Assembly: GCF_000379605.1 (NCBI RefSeq)
Contig: NZ_KB902579.1
Coordinates: 243,411-307,410, forward strand
Origin: Rhizobium giardinii bv. giardinii H152
GTDB lineage: Bacteria > Pseudomonadota > Alphaproteobacteria > Rhizobiales > Rhizobiaceae
Direction of reading: 5' to 3'
DNA: 64,000 nt
Shown here: piece after piece, positions 44,938 to 56,508 of the stretch
Numbering within the stretch: the first letter of the stretch is position 1
How the letters are laid out: the number at the start of each line of letters is the position of its first letter
Notes under the pieces: model-generated
Told to the model about the DNA's origin: nothing
Databases searched by the model: none
The model's input: only the letters and a program-made list of their open reading frames with translations
Position numbers and translations under genes: made by a program

Positions 44938-45209
44938 CGGGGCCCGGGATATCGCCACCGGTTGCAATGCAGGATGCGACCGGGCGATGCCGGGATTCGT
45001 CACCGGTCCAGCAGGAAAGCCCCGCCTATACCGTTAATTGCCGTGTCTGCCGCCATCGTCCGGCCATCATGGGGCTTGATACGGCATGCCTTCTCACTTA
45101 TGCGGAGGCGGTAATTTGATGACAACCCGCAGCCGTTCGACAACATTCAGGCCGGTGTCAGAATTGCATGCTCGATGCATTCGCTCCACGCGGCGCTAGG
45201 AGAGCGAAC

Positions 45210-45620
45210 ATGTATCTGGACAGGGACCTTCGTGGCATGGGCAAGCCGGTAAAAAAACTGACGGGCATCGCGCATTTCTTCGCCGCTGCTAGCTACTCGC
45301 TGGGCGGCGCCAAGCGCCTGTTGGGGGAGGCGGCATTTCGCCACGAACTCATGGCCTTCGGGGGCGCCATGGTCGCGTTCGTCATCAGTGGCGCGACTTT
45401 CTTCCAATATGTCGCGATGCTGGTGCTGTTCCTGCTGATGATCGCCTTCGAAGCACTGAACACGGCGATCGAGGAAATCGTCGATCGCGTCTCTCCCGAA
45501 ATTTCCGAGATGGGCAAGAATGCCAAGGATCTCGGCTCGCTGGCTTGCCTCTGCGTCATCGTCGCCAATGCCGGCTACGCGGCCTATGTGGTCTTCCTGT
45601 CGAAGCTTTTCGCTGTCTAG
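45210..45620 (+). CDS. dgkA: Diacylglycerol kinase DgkA
   Basis: A 136-aa integral-membrane kinase that phosphorylates diacylglycerol, recycling lipid from osmoregulated glucan and envelope turnover. Three hydrophobic segments and the catalytic stretch [15 protein letters not shown] (active-site Glu and Mg-binding Glu) with the downstream [12 protein letters not shown] are visible. ATG 45210 has AGGAGAG upstream; an earlier ATG at 45168 has none. Confidence 0.93.
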   Translation: MYLDRDLRGMGKPVKKLTGIAHFFAAASYSLGGAKRLLGEAAFRHELMAFGGAMVAFVISGATFFQYVAMLVLFLLMIAFEALNTAIEEIVDRVSPEISEMGKNAKDLGSLACLCVIVANAGYAAYVVFLSKLFAV

Positions 45621-45642
45621 GCTGCCTGGCTTTTCCGGTTGT

Positions 45643-45690
45643 GTCGCAGGTTTTGACCGGAAAGCCGCGGGACACCTTTCCGAAACCTGG
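45643..45690. repeat. Palindromic repeat, copy 2
   Basis: GTCGCAGGTTTTGACCGGAA ... CTTTCCGAAACCTGG forms an imperfect hairpin after dgkA. It matches the copy at 34477-34527 at most positions, which argues for a dispersed element rather than a simple terminator. Confidence 0.65.
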
Positions 45691-45770
45691 CTGGGCCGGC
45701 CGCGTTTTATTCCCGCCGCGGCATTCAAATTAAATTGAGCGACGGGGCGGCATGCCGGTGCCGATCAAAG

Positions 45771-45798
45771 TTGACGCGCAAGATCATAATTATATACC
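45771..45798 (+). promoter_or_regulatory. Candidate promoter of fbpA
   Basis: TTGACG at 45771-45776 with TATACC (45793-45798) at a 16-bp spacing, or TATATA two bases earlier. It lies about 48 bp before the fbpA ATG. No clear Irr or RirA box is visible, so iron control is only inferred. Confidence 0.4.
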
Positions 45799-45845
45799 GG
45801 AGCCGCCGGGCAGGATGGTCCGGCCAAACATTTCGAGAGGCTTCC

Positions 45846-46856
45846 ATGAAAATTTCGTTCCCGGGTTCCGCAAGCGCGCTGGCGCTGGCGACTGCGCTGC
45901 TTGGCGCGACCGCCGTCAAGGCCGACGACATAGGCATTGTCGTCTACAATGCCCAGCATGAGAGCCTTGGTATCGAATGGGCCGCGGCCTTCACCAAGGA
46001 AACCGGCATCCCGGTGACCCTGCGCAAGGGCAGCGACATGGAGTTCGCCAACCAGATCGTCCAGGAAGGTGCCGCATCGCCGGCCGACGTGTTCCTGACG
46101 GAGAATTCGCCGGCCATGTCGCTGGTCGATGGGGCCGGGCTGTTCGAGCCGATCGCCGCCGACACGCTGGCGCAGGTGCCGGAAAATTTCCGCCCCTCCA
46201 ACGGCCACTGGGTCGGCGTTGCCGCTCGCTCGACCGTATTTGCCTATGACAAGACCAAGCTGAGCCAAGACCAGTTGCCGAAGTCGCTGCTCGACCTTGC
46301 CGATCCAAGCTGGAAGGGCCGCTGGGCAGCGTCGCCCTCCGGCGCAGACTTCCAGGCGATCGTCAGCGCGCTCCTGTCGCTGAAGGGCGAGGAAGCGACC
46401 GCATCGTGGCTGAAGTCGATGAAGGAAAACTTCACGGCCTACAAGGGCAACTCGACGGCGATGAAGGCGGTCAATGCCGGCGAAGTCGAAGGCGCGGTGA
46501 TCTATCACTATTACTATTTCGGCGATCAGGCGAAGACCGGCGAGAACAGCAAGAATGTGGCGCTGCATTTCTTCAAGAATGAAGACCCGGGCGCATTCGT
46601 CAGCATTTCCGGCGGCGGCGTGCTTGCGGCCAGCCAGCACAAGGAAAACGCCCAGAAATTCCTGAAGTGGCTGACGGGCAAGGGTGGCCAGGCGATCCTT
46701 CGCGACGGCACCTCCTTTGAATATGCCGTCGGCAACGGCGAAGCGTCGAACGCAGCGCTGCCGGCGCTCTCCGGCCTGCAATACCCGAAGGTCGATCCGG
46801 CGACGCTGAACAGCGCAAAAGTCACAGACCTGATGACGGCGGCCGGTCTGCTGTGA
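45846..46856 (+). CDS. fbpA: Iron(III) ABC transporter substrate-binding protein
   Basis: A 336-aa periplasmic ferric-ion-binding protein (FbpA/AfuA family). It has a signal peptide ending at AVKA-DD and the domain IGIVVYNAQHESLGIEWAAAF, LRKGSDMEFANQIVQEG, DVFLTENSPAM, FAYDKTKLSQDQLP and the Tyr-rich YHYYYFGDQ that supplies iron-binding tyrosines. It heads the fbpABC-like operon. The substrate is inferred from the family; related proteins bind other metals or phosphate esters. Confidence 0.9.
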   Translation: MKISFPGSASALALATALLGATAVKADDIGIVVYNAQHESLGIEWAAAFTKETGIPVTLRKGSDMEFANQIVQEGAASPADVFLTENSPAMSLVDGAGLFEPIAADTLAQVPENFRPSNGHWVGVAARSTVFAYDKTKLSQDQLPKSLLDLADPSWKGRWAASPSGADFQAIVSALLSLKGEEATASWLKSMKENFTAYKGNSTAMKAVNAGEVEGAVIYHYYYFGDQAKTGENSKNVALHFFKNEDPGAFVSISGGGVLAASQHKENAQKFLKWLTGKGGQAILRDGTSFEYAVGNGEASNAALPALSGLQYPKVDPATLNSAKVTDLMTAAGLL

Positions 46857-46966
46857 TAGGCAAGGTCTAAACCTGAACGGAACTCTCCGCTTAGGGACCG
46901 TCATCCAGACTGCCGCAGAATTCCTAACCGCAATCGCCTCGAGGAATTAGGCAACAGTTTAAACGT

Positions 46967-47010
46967 GTTACAGCGTTTTCTTCGCGTCATATCCGGCGCG
47001 CGGCGCTGTG
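46967..47010. repeat. ACAGCG...GCGGCGC repeat, copy 2
   Basis: GTTACAGCGTTTTCTTCGCG followed by a half ending GCGCGCGGCGCTGTG, with outer arms ACAGCG/CGCTGT, in the fbpA-fbpB gap. It resembles 35221-35265. It could act as an mRNA hairpin that separates fbpA from the permease genes. Confidence 0.45.
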
Positions 47011-47048
47011 GCGGCAACATTCGCAGCGGCGCGTGAAGGCGGCTGCGA

Positions 47049-48668
47049 ATGTCTTTTGGTTTGAAAGCAGAGATCTTGAGCGCCACCGCGTTTCATGTCG
47101 AATCCCCTTCCGCCCTGCGGCGGTTGCTTGCCACCGCAAGAGGTCGCTCTCGGGTTCCCTACTTCTGGGTCACGATCTTTGCGGCCTTCGTTTCGCTCGT
47201 CAGTCTCGTGCCGCTCGGCTTTATCGCCTGGATCACCCTCCAGACCGGTTGGGAAACCGCATCAAGGCTGATTTTTCGCGGTCGTGTTGGCGAACTGCTG
47301 ATCAACACGGCGCTGCTCGAGCTCTGCACCATCCCGCTGACGATCGTGCTGTCGGTGGCGCTCGCATGGCTGACGGAGCGGACTGACCTGCCCGGCGCTC
47401 GGCTTTGGGCCTGGCTTGCGGTGGCGCCGCTTGCGGTTCCGGCCTTCGTGCACAGCTATGCCTGGATCAGCCTGTTTCCCAGCCTGCATGGGTTGGCCGG
47501 GGGCGTGCTGGTATCGGTGCTCGCCTATTTCCCGTTCCTCTATCTGCCGATTGCCGCACAACTCAGGCGTCTTGATCCGGCGATCGAGGATGCGGCAGCC
47601 TCGCTCGGGCTCAATCCGTGGCAGGTCTTCTTCCGTGCCATCCTGCCGCAGCTCAGGCTGGCGATCTGCGGCGGCTCGCTCTTGGTGGGCCTCCATCTGC
47701 TGGCCGAATACGGCCTCTACGTGATGATCCGTTTCGACACGTTCTCGACGGCGATCGTCGACCAGTTCCAGTCGGCCTTCAACGGCCCGGCGGCGAACAT
47801 GCTGGCGGGCGTTCTCGTCGCCTGCTGCCTGCTGCTCCTCGGTATCGAAGTGCTGCTGCGCGGTGGCGAGCGCTATGCCCGCGTCGGTTCCGGCGCTGCG
47901 CGTCCGGCCGACACGCGGCGGCTTGGCTGGATGGTCGTTCCGGCACTGGCGTTCAACGTCGCGACGGTGGCGCTGGCGATCGGGGTGCCTTTCGTCACCC
48001 TGACGCGCTGGCTTTATATCGGCGGCGTCGAGATCTGGCGGATCGATCTCGTTGGCGGCGCGTTCGGGCAGACCGTCTTCTTGGCCATTGCCGGCGGCGT
48101 GCTGGCGACGATCGCCGCAGCGCCGATGGCCTGGCTGTCGGTGCGGGCGCCCGGCCGGCTGCAGCGGATCTTCGAGGCCTGCCATTATTATGTCGGCGCG
48201 CTCCCCGGCGTGGTGGTGGCCCTTGCGCTGGTGACGATCACCGTGCGGCTGATCCTGCCGCTCTACCAGACATTCGCGACCCTTTTCCTTGCCTATGTGC
48301 TACTGTTCCTGCCGCGCGCCATGGTCGGCCTGCGCACCAGCATCGCGCAGGCGCCTGTCGAACTCGAGCGCGCCGCGATGGCCCTGGGGCGTACTCCGTT
48401 CCAGGCGGTTCGCCAGACGACGATGCGGCTGGCGGCACCCGGCGTTGCGGCGAGTACGGCGCTGGTGGCGCTCGGCATCACCAACGAACTGACGGCGACG
48501 CTGATGCTGTCACCCACCGGCGTCGAGACTTTGGCTACCAAATTCTGGTCGCTCACCAGCGAGATCGACTATGTCGCGGCGGCACCCTATGCGGTGATGA
48601 TGGTGCTTCTCTCGCTGCCTCTGACCTTCCTCCTTTACATCCAATCCAGACGGGCAGCCGGGCAATGA
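47049..48668 (+). CDS. fbpB: Iron(III) ABC transporter permease
   Basis: A 539-aa membrane protein made of two fused permease halves (about 12 membrane segments), as in FbpB/SfuB. Each half has an EAA-type loop: [23 protein letters not shown] and [30 protein letters not shown] precedes ATG 47049. It lies 192 bp after fbpA and overlaps fbpC by four bases. Confidence 0.9.
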   Translation: MSFGLKAEILSATAFHVESPSALRRLLATARGRSRVPYFWVTIFAAFVSLVSLVPLGFIAWITLQTGWETASRLIFRGRVGELLINTALLELCTIPLTIVLSVALAWLTERTDLPGARLWAWLAVAPLAVPAFVHSYAWISLFPSLHGLAGGVLVSVLAYFPFLYLPIAAQLRRLDPAIEDAAASLGLNPWQVFFRAILPQLRLAICGGSLLVGLHLLAEYGLYVMIRFDTFSTAIVDQFQSAFNGPAANMLAGVLVACCLLLLGIEVLLRGGERYARVGSGAARPADTRRLGWMVVPALAFNVATVALAIGVPFVTLTRWLYIGGVEIWRIDLVGGAFGQTVFLAIAGGVLATIAAAPMAWLSVRAPGRLQRIFEACHYYVGALPGVVVALALVTITVRLILPLYQTFATLFLAYVLLFLPRAMVGLRTSIAQAPVELERAAMALGRTPFQAVRQTTMRLAAPGVAASTALVALGITNELTATLMLSPTGVETLATKFWSLTSEIDYVAAAPYAVMMVLLSLPLTFLLYIQSRRAAGQ

Positions 48669-49723
48669 CGTTTCTGACCATCGATGCCATCAGCAAATCC
48701 TACGGCCCGACGCCGGCGCTCGACACGATCGACATGAGGATCGAGGCGGGCGGCCGCACCGCGATCGTCGGACCCTCCGGCTCCGGCAAGACGACGCTTC
48801 TGCGCATCATCGCCGGTTTCGAGACGCCCGATAGCGGCGCGCTGGTGCTGGACGGAAGAGCGCTTGCCGGCAATGGCGCGCTCGTGCCGGCGCACAAGCG
48901 GGGCATCGGCATCGTTTCGCAGGACGGCGCGCTCTTCCCGCACCTGACGGTGGCCGACAATATCGGCTTCGGGCTGGCGAAGAAGGCTGCGGATCGTAAC
49001 CAGCGGATCGCCGAGCTGATGGAGATGGTCGAGCTCGACGGCATCATGGCGGCACGGCGTCCTCACCAGCTTTCCGGCGGGCAGCAGCAGCGTGTCGCAT
49101 TGGCGCGGGCACTGGCGCTGAAGCCGCGGCTGATGCTGCTCGACGAGCCTTTCTCGGCGCTCGACACGGGCTTGCGCGATACGATGCGGCGGACGGTGGC
49201 GCGGGTGCTGCGGGCAGCGGGAGCGACGGCGATTCTGGTGACGCATGACCAGGCCGAAGCGCTGTCCTTTGCCGATCAGGTGGCCGTGCTGCGGCAGGGA
49301 CGGCTCGTGCAATTCGGGCCGCCGCGGGCGCTTTATGGAAAGCCGCGCGACCGCGAAACAGCGACCTTCCTCGGCGAGGCCATTCTGCTCGACGCCGATA
49401 TCGTGCCTGGCCGCGCGGAGTGCATTCTGGGTTCACTCGCGGTGGAGCCGGGATCGAAGACGGGGCAGGCGACGATCATGCTGCGCCCCGAACAGATCCG
49501 GCTGACGACGGCCGTTGCCGGGAGCGAGCCGGATGGCCCCTGCGGGCGCATCGACGACGTGGAGTTCGGCGGCGGCGATTGCACGGTTCTCGTCCGGATC
49601 GATCGCACCGACCGCGCCATGCCGGATTTCCTGTCGATCAAATGTGTCGGCTTCGAAATTCCCGGGCCGGGCGATCTGGTGCGGATCAGCGTCCACGGCC
49701 CGGCGCACGTGCTGGCCGATTGA
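48665..49723 (+). CDS. fbpC: Iron(III) ABC transporter ATP-binding protein
   Basis: A 352-aa ABC ATPase of the FbpC/PotA class: Walker [11 protein letters not shown]-loop [13 protein letters not shown], signature LSGGQQQR, Walker [13 protein letters not shown] and H-loop VTHDQAEAL. Its C-terminal TOBE-type regulatory region has [13 protein letters not shown] 48665 overlaps the permease stop (ATGA). Confidence 0.9.
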   Translation: MTFLTIDAISKSYGPTPALDTIDMRIEAGGRTAIVGPSGSGKTTLLRIIAGFETPDSGALVLDGRALAGNGALVPAHKRGIGIVSQDGALFPHLTVADNIGFGLAKKAADRNQRIAELMEMVELDGIMAARRPHQLSGGQQQRVALARALALKPRLMLLDEPFSALDTGLRDTMRRTVARVLRAAGATAILVTHDQAEALSFADQVAVLRQGRLVQFGPPRALYGKPRDRETATFLGEAILLDADIVPGRAECILGSLAVEPGSKTGQATIMLRPEQIRLTTAVAGSEPDGPCGRIDDVEFGGGDCTVLVRIDRTDRAMPDFLSIKCVGFEIPGPGDLVRISVHGPAHVLAD

Positions 49724-49806
49724 CGCGCAAAGGTCGCTGTAGGACTTTAAATTCCTGCAGGAGTCCCTGGTCGATGACGCAGAACCGCTGCACGCGTTTG
49801 CAGGCC

Positions 49807-51369
<1,563 letters not shown>

Positions 51370-51469
51370 TGAAGTTTAAAAGGAAATCCTTAAGAAGTTG
51401 CTGCGATTTGTTGTTTTTGGAGGCGCCTTCCGTAAGGTGCGCGGGCGATTTTCTGCAGGAAGCGAGACC

Positions 51470-52045
51470 ATGAAGCGCCTGGCGAGCGTCATCCGCGATC
51501 TTCTCCTGACGCTTTCGATCTTTCTCTTTCTCGGGCTCGTCGTGACGCGCCTCGACGCGGGCCGGCAGGAACTGAGTTCGGGCCGCGCGAAGGTTATCGA
51601 TGGCGATACGCTGGTCCTTGGCGGCAAGCGTATCCGGCTCGTCGGTATCGATGCACCGGAGCTTCGCCAAATCTGTCGCCGCGACGGTCAGCCGTGGCCT
51701 TGCGGCAAGGCGGCCAAGGACCACCTGGCCACCCTGATCGGCGATGCGAGCACGATCTGCGAAGCAGGCGGCAGCGACCGCTACGGCCGGCTTCTGGCGA
51801 CATGCTCGTCGGGCGGCCGCGACCTGAATGCAGCGATGGTCGGTTCCGGCCATGCCGTTGCCTTTGGCGACTACGAGGCTGAGCAGGACGCCGCCAGGAC
51901 GAAGCGGCTCGGCATCTGGGCAGGCACGTTCGATGCGCCGCGCACCTGGCGTCAGACCCATGGCGGAATGGATGAGGCACCCCATATACCGGAAGGCTGG
52001 CTGGACACCGTGATATCGCGGCTTGGTGCATGGAGGAAGACCTGA
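51470..52045 (+). CDS. Thermonuclease-family (SNase-like) protein
   Basis: A 191-aa protein with an N-terminal membrane anchor or signal (LLLTLSIFLFLGLVV) and a staphylococcal nuclease fold: VIDGDTLVLGGKRIRLVGIDAPE and DRYGRLLATC, with the catalytic Asp/Glu/Arg set largely conserved. Four Cys in the domain suggest disulfides and periplasmic location. ATG 51470 has AGGAAGCGA upstream. It is divergent from the kinase gene. Confidence 0.88.
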   Translation: MKRLASVIRDLLLTLSIFLFLGLVVTRLDAGRQELSSGRAKVIDGDTLVLGGKRIRLVGIDAPELRQICRRDGQPWPCGKAAKDHLATLIGDASTICEAGGSDRYGRLLATCSSGGRDLNAAMVGSGHAVAFGDYEAEQDAARTKRLGIWAGTFDAPRTWRQTHGGMDEAPHIPEGWLDTVISRLGAWRKT

Positions 52046-52120
52046 GCTCGCTTGGAAACGCCCGACCGAGTCGATCCGCCGGGTTTTCAGACGGACTCCA
52101 AGATTTCAAGGCTTGAGGGA

Positions 52121-52759
52121 ATGACAGGCAAGCAAAGGGATGATCTGGCGGATTTGCGCGCGGCGATTGCCGCCTGCCGGATCTGTCGCGACACGCCGGC
52201 GCGCGGCCCCGACCATCAGCTGCCGCACGAGCCGCGGCCGGTCGCGGTGATCTCGCCTGCAGCGCGCATCCTGATCTGCGGCCAGGCACCGGGCCTGCGC
52301 GTCCATGAAAGCGGGCTGCCGTTCAACGATGCGTCCGGCGACCGGCTCCGGCAATGGCTTCAGGTGACGCGGGATGAGTTCTATGATCCGCGGCTGTTTG
52401 CCATCGTGCCGATGGGCTTCTGTTTTCCCGGCTACGATGACAAGGGCGGCGATCTGCCGCCGCGCCGGGAATGCGCGCCGCGATGGCGGCAGGCGGTCAT
52501 GGATGCCATGCCGCAGATCGAGCTCGTGCTCGCCATCGGCCAGTATGCGCAAGGCTGGCACCTCGGCGACCGCCGTAGCGCGACGATGACCGATACGGTG
52601 CGCAACTGGCGCACCTATCTTGGCTCCAATAGCGGACCGGCGGTGCTGGCCCTGCCGCATCCGAGCTGGCGCAATACCGGTTGGCTGAAGAAAAATCCGT
52701 GGTTCGAGGCCGAGGTCCTGCCTGTCCTTCGCGAGCGGGTGAAAAAATTGATTTTCTGA
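52121..52759 (+). CDS. Uracil-DNA glycosylase family protein
   Basis: A 212-aa protein of the UDG superfamily. The segments are AACRICRDTPARGP, ILICGQAPGLRVHESGLPFNDASGDRLRQW (glycosylase motif 1 region), IVPMGFCFPG, LVLAIGQYAQ and the C-terminal ALPHPSWRN that resembles the family H-P-S motif. The N-terminal Cys pair recalls family-4/5 Fe-S glycosylases, though the full four-Cys set is not evident. ATG 52121 has GAGGGA very close; TTG 52052 is an alternative. Confidence 0.82.
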   Translation: MTGKQRDDLADLRAAIAACRICRDTPARGPDHQLPHEPRPVAVISPAARILICGQAPGLRVHESGLPFNDASGDRLRQWLQVTRDEFYDPRLFAIVPMGFCFPGYDDKGGDLPPRRECAPRWRQAVMDAMPQIELVLAIGQYAQGWHLGDRRSATMTDTVRNWRTYLGSNSGPAVLALPHPSWRNTGWLKKNPWFEAEVLPVLRERVKKLIF

Positions 52760-52824
52760 AACAATTTTCTTCCATTTGGCGTTTTTCACGCTATAGAGAG
52801 AAAAATATTCGAAAAGGGCTTTTC

Positions 52825-53313
52825 ATGGATCGTCTTGACCGCAAAATCCTGCGCCTTTTGCAGGAGGATTCCACACTCGCTGTTGCCGACCTCGCCAAGA
52901 AGGTCGGCCTCTCCACCACGCCGTGCTGGCGCCGGATCCAGAAGATGGAAGAGGATGGCGTCATTCGCGGTCGGGTCGCCTTGCTCGATCCGGTGAAGAT
53001 CAACACCAAGGTGACGGTCTTCGTTTCCGTCCGCACGAACACGCACTCGATCGAATGGCTGCGGCGCTTCTCGGAGGTGGTCGTCGAGTTTCCGGAGGTG
53101 GTGGAGTTCTACCGCATGAGCGGGGATGTCGACTATTTGCTGCGTGTCGTCGTGCCCGATATTGCCGCCTACGACGCCTTCTACAAGCGTCTGATCGCGA
53201 AGATCGAAATCCGCGACGTGTCGTCGGCTTTTGCGATGGAGCAGATCAAGTACACGACGCAACTGCCGCTTGACTACATGCAGATCGAGCAGGCCAAATC
53301 CAGCGAGGATTAG
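52825..53313 (+). CDS. Lrp/AsnC family transcriptional regulator
   Basis: A 162-aa regulator: N-terminal helix-turn-helix (LDRKILRLLQEDSTLAVADLAKKVGLSTTPCWRRIQKME) and C-terminal RAM/AsnC ligand domain (VTVFVSVRTNTHSIEWLRRF). Length is normal. AAAAGGG precedes ATG 52825. It stands alone, convergent with the DNA alkylation repair gene. The effector amino acid is unknown. Confidence 0.92.
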   Translation: MDRLDRKILRLLQEDSTLAVADLAKKVGLSTTPCWRRIQKMEEDGVIRGRVALLDPVKINTKVTVFVSVRTNTHSIEWLRRFSEVVVEFPEVVEFYRMSGDVDYLLRVVVPDIAAYDAFYKRLIAKIEIRDVSSAFAMEQIKYTTQLPLDYMQIEQAKSSED

Positions 53314-53323
53314 CCCGGGGCGA

Positions 53324-54016
53324 CTAGGGCTTCAGGCGATCGGTGACAGCGGCGCTGGTCAGCTCGCGCACGGCATCCTTGCCGATCCATCGGGCGCTGC
53401 GGTCCTGGCGTGCAGCGAGGGCCCTGGCCAGCGACAGGGCAGGGCGATGGCAACAGGCGTTGCGCTTGCCGACCTGGCGTAGCGCCCAGTTCACGGCTTT
53501 CTTGACGAAATTCCGCTCGTCGCCGGCATGGGCTTCGACGAGGGCAAGCCAGGCGAGGATCGTGTCGTCCGGCTCGTCCTTCAGGTGAACGGCGCTGACG
53601 GCGATCATTGCGAAGGCGGACCGCCGGACGAATTCCCGTTCGTCGACGGCAAATTCCGGGATGAGGATGCCTTTCAGCCGGGCACCGACAAAGAGATCGG
53701 CGACGCTGTCGACGATTTCCCATGAGTTGAAATCGCCGGCCCATTGTCTGGCCGTCTCCACGGTCAGCACCTTCGGTTCGGCCGTGAAAGAGGCAAGCAG
53801 CCGCGCCTCGCGGACGCCGCTCTCCCACAGCGCGAGCGCGCGGTCATGATCCCGCTTGATCGCCCGCGCGATCCGTCGCAGCTCGGCGTTGGAAATGCCG
53901 AGCGCGGTCGCCGTCTCGATGCCGAAACGTGCCATCCCGGCCCGGTTTTCCTCCCGCTGCAGCGATTTCAGATGGGCGATCACCGCATCTGCCGGGGAGG
54001 ACGGCGACAGCGTCAT
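53324..54016 (-). CDS. DNA alkylation repair protein (AlkD-like)
   Basis: A 230-aa HEAT-like repeat protein of the AlkC/AlkD family, which removes alkylated bases. Landmarks: MARFGIETATALGISNAELRRIAR, LWESGVREARLLASF, WAGDFNSWEIVDSVADL, VRRSAFAMIAVSAVHLKD and NFVKKAVNWALRQVGKRN. ATG 54016 overlaps the upstream dehydrogenase gene by four bases, an odd pairing that implies shared expression. Confidence 0.88.
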   Translation of the reverse strand: MTLSPSSPADAVIAHLKSLQREENRAGMARFGIETATALGISNAELRRIARAIKRDHDRALALWESGVREARLLASFTAEPKVLTVETARQWAGDFNSWEIVDSVADLFVGARLKGILIPEFAVDEREFVRRSAFAMIAVSAVHLKDEPDDTILAWLALVEAHAGDERNFVKKAVNWALRQVGKRNACCHRPALSLARALAARQDRSARWIGKDAVRELTSAAVTDRLKP

Positions 54017-54882
54017 TTTTCCAGCCGCGCCAGCAGCGAGGACGTGTCCCAGCGCTTGCCGCCAAGCGCCTGGACCTCGGCATAGAACTGATCGACGAGG
54101 GCCGTGACCGGCAGCTTGGCGCCGTTGCGGCGGGCTTCGGCGAGCAGGATGTCGAGGTCCTTGCGCATCCAGTCGACGGCGAAGCCGAAATCATATTTGC
54201 CGGCGTTCATGGTCTTGTGGCGGTTTTCCATCTGCCAGGAGCCGGCCGCCCCCTTGGAAATGACGTCGACGACCTTCTCGATATCGAGACCGGCCTTCTT
54301 GCCGAAGTGGATGCCTTCGGCGAGCCCCTGGACGAGGCCGGCGATGCAGATCTGGTTGACCATCTTGGTCAGCTGGCCGGAGCCTGCCGGTCCCATCAGG
54401 CCGACCATGCGCGCATAGGCGTCGATGATCGGTTTGGCGCGCTCGAAGACACCCGCATCGCCGCCGCACATCACCGTCAGGACGCCGTTTTCGGCGCCGG
54501 CCTGGCCGCCAGACACCGGGGCGTCGATGAAGTCGAAGCCGCCGGCTGTCGCGGCAGCGTCGAGCTCGCGGGCAACCTCGGCCGACGCGGTCGTGTTGTC
54601 GATGAAGACGGCGCCCTTCGCCATGGCCTCGAAGGCACCGCCCTTGCCGGTCGTCACCGCACGCAGGTCGTCGTCATTGCCCACGCAGCAAAAGACGAAA
54701 TCGGCGCCAGCGGCCGCCTCGGCCGGTGTCGGCGCGGCGCGGCCGCCGAATTGCGCCGCCCATTTCTCGGCTTTCGCGATCGTGCGGTTGTAGACCGTCA
54801 ATTCGTGGCCGCCTTTGACCTTCAGGTGACCGGCCATCGGATATCCCATGACGCCAAGACCGATGAATGCGACTTTAGCCAT
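54013..54882 (-). CDS. 3-hydroxyisobutyrate dehydrogenase-like oxidoreductase
   Basis: A 289-aa NAD(P)-dependent beta-hydroxyacid dehydrogenase: N-terminal Rossmann motif FIGLGVMGYPMAGHL, substrate-binding FIDAPVSGGQAGAENG, the catalytic Lys in GSGQLTKMVNQICI, and the C-terminal helical domain DFGFAVDWMRKDL. The family includes HIBADH, tartronate semialdehyde and gamma-hydroxybutyrate reductases, and the substrate is not decidable. Its stop overlaps the next gene (ATGA). Confidence 0.92.
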   Translation of the reverse strand: MAKVAFIGLGVMGYPMAGHLKVKGGHELTVYNRTIAKAEKWAAQFGGRAAPTPAEAAAGADFVFCCVGNDDDLRAVTTGKGGAFEAMAKGAVFIDNTTASAEVARELDAAATAGGFDFIDAPVSGGQAGAENGVLTVMCGGDAGVFERAKPIIDAYARMVGLMGPAGSGQLTKMVNQICIAGLVQGLAEGIHFGKKAGLDIEKVVDVISKGAAGSWQMENRHKTMNAGKYDFGFAVDWMRKDLDILLAEARRNGAKLPVTALVDQFYAEVQALGGKRWDTSSLLARLEK

Positions 54883-54990
54883 TCCAAAACTCCCATATCC
54901 CGTATCGCGAGAGACTTAGCGGAAATGGCCGAGAGGCGGAAGGGAGAACGCCGCTTGCGCCGCCGCAATTCATGGAAATACGCGACAGCA

Positions 54991-56268
54991 TCAGGATGCC
55001 GGGACAAACGAACTCAGGGTGAAATAAGCGACTGCACCAGCAGCGATGGCCGCAAGTGTCGCCAAGGTGAGCGTTGTCGCATAGGGTCCCCGGCCGCCCG
55101 CCGTGAATGCCAGCACGACTTTCGTCATGAGATTGACCACCACCGCGATCAGGATCGCCGCGACGGCGGTGGCAAGGTCGACCGAGGCGCCCGTCATCCG
55201 CGCCGTCGAAAGGGTGATGGCGTCGAGATCCATCAGGCCCGATACGGCCGCGACTGCAAACAGCATGGCCTGACCGATCCTGTCGACCAGAACCTTTGAC
55301 ACCACGATCACGACGCCAAGCAGGGCGCCGAATCGCAGCACCTCGCCAAGTTCGAATGGATTGTCCAGTTGAAGATCCGGTGCACCATGCTTGCCGTTAC
55401 CGCGGCGGACGATCAAAAAGCTCGCGGCCAGCATGACAAGTATGGCCGGCACCAGCGCAATCGCGAGCGGTATCAGCAGGACGGGCGCCATGACGGCGCC
55501 GATGACGAGGACGCGGATCAGCGACAGCGCCCCGGCAATGGTGGCGCCAGAGGCCAGCTGCCGGGCACTCTCGGGCGCCTCGGCGGCGAAACGGGCAAAG
55601 GACAGTGTCAGCGCCGTGGAGGAGGCCAGTCCGCCGGCGGCACCGGCAAACAGGATGCCGCGACTGGGTCCGGCCACACGGATGGCGACATAACCGGCGA
55701 AGGATATGGCGGCGATCGTGACCGTCAGCAGCCACAGAGCGAAGGGGTTCAAGGCGTCCCAAGGATCGATGGTTTCATTCGGCAGGAGCGGCAGGGCGAC
55801 GAGCGTCATGGCCAGAAGAATGAGGCCTGCCCTGATTTCCAGCCAGGTCAATTGCTTCAGAAAACCGTGGAGGCTGCGCTTGGCGGCGAGCAACGCGGTG
55901 GTTATGACCCCGCCGGCCGCCGCGGCCCGCACGTCGCCGAGGACCGCTGTCACGCCCAGCGCAAAGACAACGAAGGCCGCGACGACGGTGGTGGCGCCAT
56001 AATCCTCGTCTGCCTCGGCCTCCCGCAGTTTGAAGACGACGAAAGCAGCACCGAAGAGGAGCAGCAACACCGCCGGCAGCATGGGGCCGGCGAGCGTCTG
56101 GATATAGCCGGCTAGCCCCCCGAGAAGGCCCGAAAGGCCGAACGTGCGGATACCGGCGGTTCTCCCGCCCGAGGGCACGTCGCGGTCCTGCCAGCCCCTC
56201 TCGCAGCCCACGAGGAGACCGATCGCGAGTGCTACGCCGAGACGCTGGAAGACTTCAACGATTTCCAT
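54991..56268 (-). CDS. MgtC/SapB and DUF4010 membrane protein
   Basis: A 425-aa membrane protein with ten or more hydrophobic segments. The first ~140 residues are MgtC/SapB-like (FQRLGVALAIGLLVGCERGWQDRD, AGIRTFGLSGLLGGLAG) and the rest is DUF4010 (AGAAGGLASSTALTLSFAR, SGLMDLDAITLSTAR). ATG 56268 starts the conserved part; an upstream in-frame ATG at 56349 is less likely. A role in ion or magnesium homeostasis is family inference. Confidence 0.88.
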   Translation of the reverse strand: MEIVEVFQRLGVALAIGLLVGCERGWQDRDVPSGGRTAGIRTFGLSGLLGGLAGYIQTLAGPMLPAVLLLLFGAAFVVFKLREAEADEDYGATTVVAAFVVFALGVTAVLGDVRAAAAGGVITTALLAAKRSLHGFLKQLTWLEIRAGLILLAMTLVALPLLPNETIDPWDALNPFALWLLTVTIAAISFAGYVAIRVAGPSRGILFAGAAGGLASSTALTLSFARFAAEAPESARQLASGATIAGALSLIRVLVIGAVMAPVLLIPLAIALVPAILVMLAASFLIVRRGNGKHGAPDLQLDNPFELGEVLRFGALLGVVIVVSKVLVDRIGQAMLFAVAAVSGLMDLDAITLSTARMTGASVDLATAVAAILIAVVVNLMTKVVLAFTAGGRGPYATTLTLATLAAIAAGAVAYFTLSSFVPAS

Positions 56269-56429
56269 CACAGAATGATAGCGCCCGGTGGTGTCAGGGC
56301 AAGAGTGGGCATCCCGGGCTTCCGTCAGCAACGGTATGAGAGACAGCATGGGAGAATGATTTTTTGTCTGAACCGAGATTGCAGACAGCCCTTTCCGCGA
56401 TGCCGTCCGTTTTTGATATTTATATTGTA

Positions 56430-56450
56430 TATAGTTTTAATGGATTGATC
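56430..56450 (+). promoter_or_regulatory. Shared ssuA upstream element, copy 2
   Basis: TATAGT (56430-56435), one base, then TTAATGGATTGATC (56437-56450), 58 bp before the start of the orphan ssuA-like gene. It matches 18 of 21 positions of the element before ssuA (26160-26180). A common sulfur-responsive promoter is inferred. Confidence 0.55.
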
Positions 56451-56508
56451 CAGTCTGATGACAGTGGCGCGGCCTATGATGCGTCAATCGAACCGAGAGG
56501 GATCCATC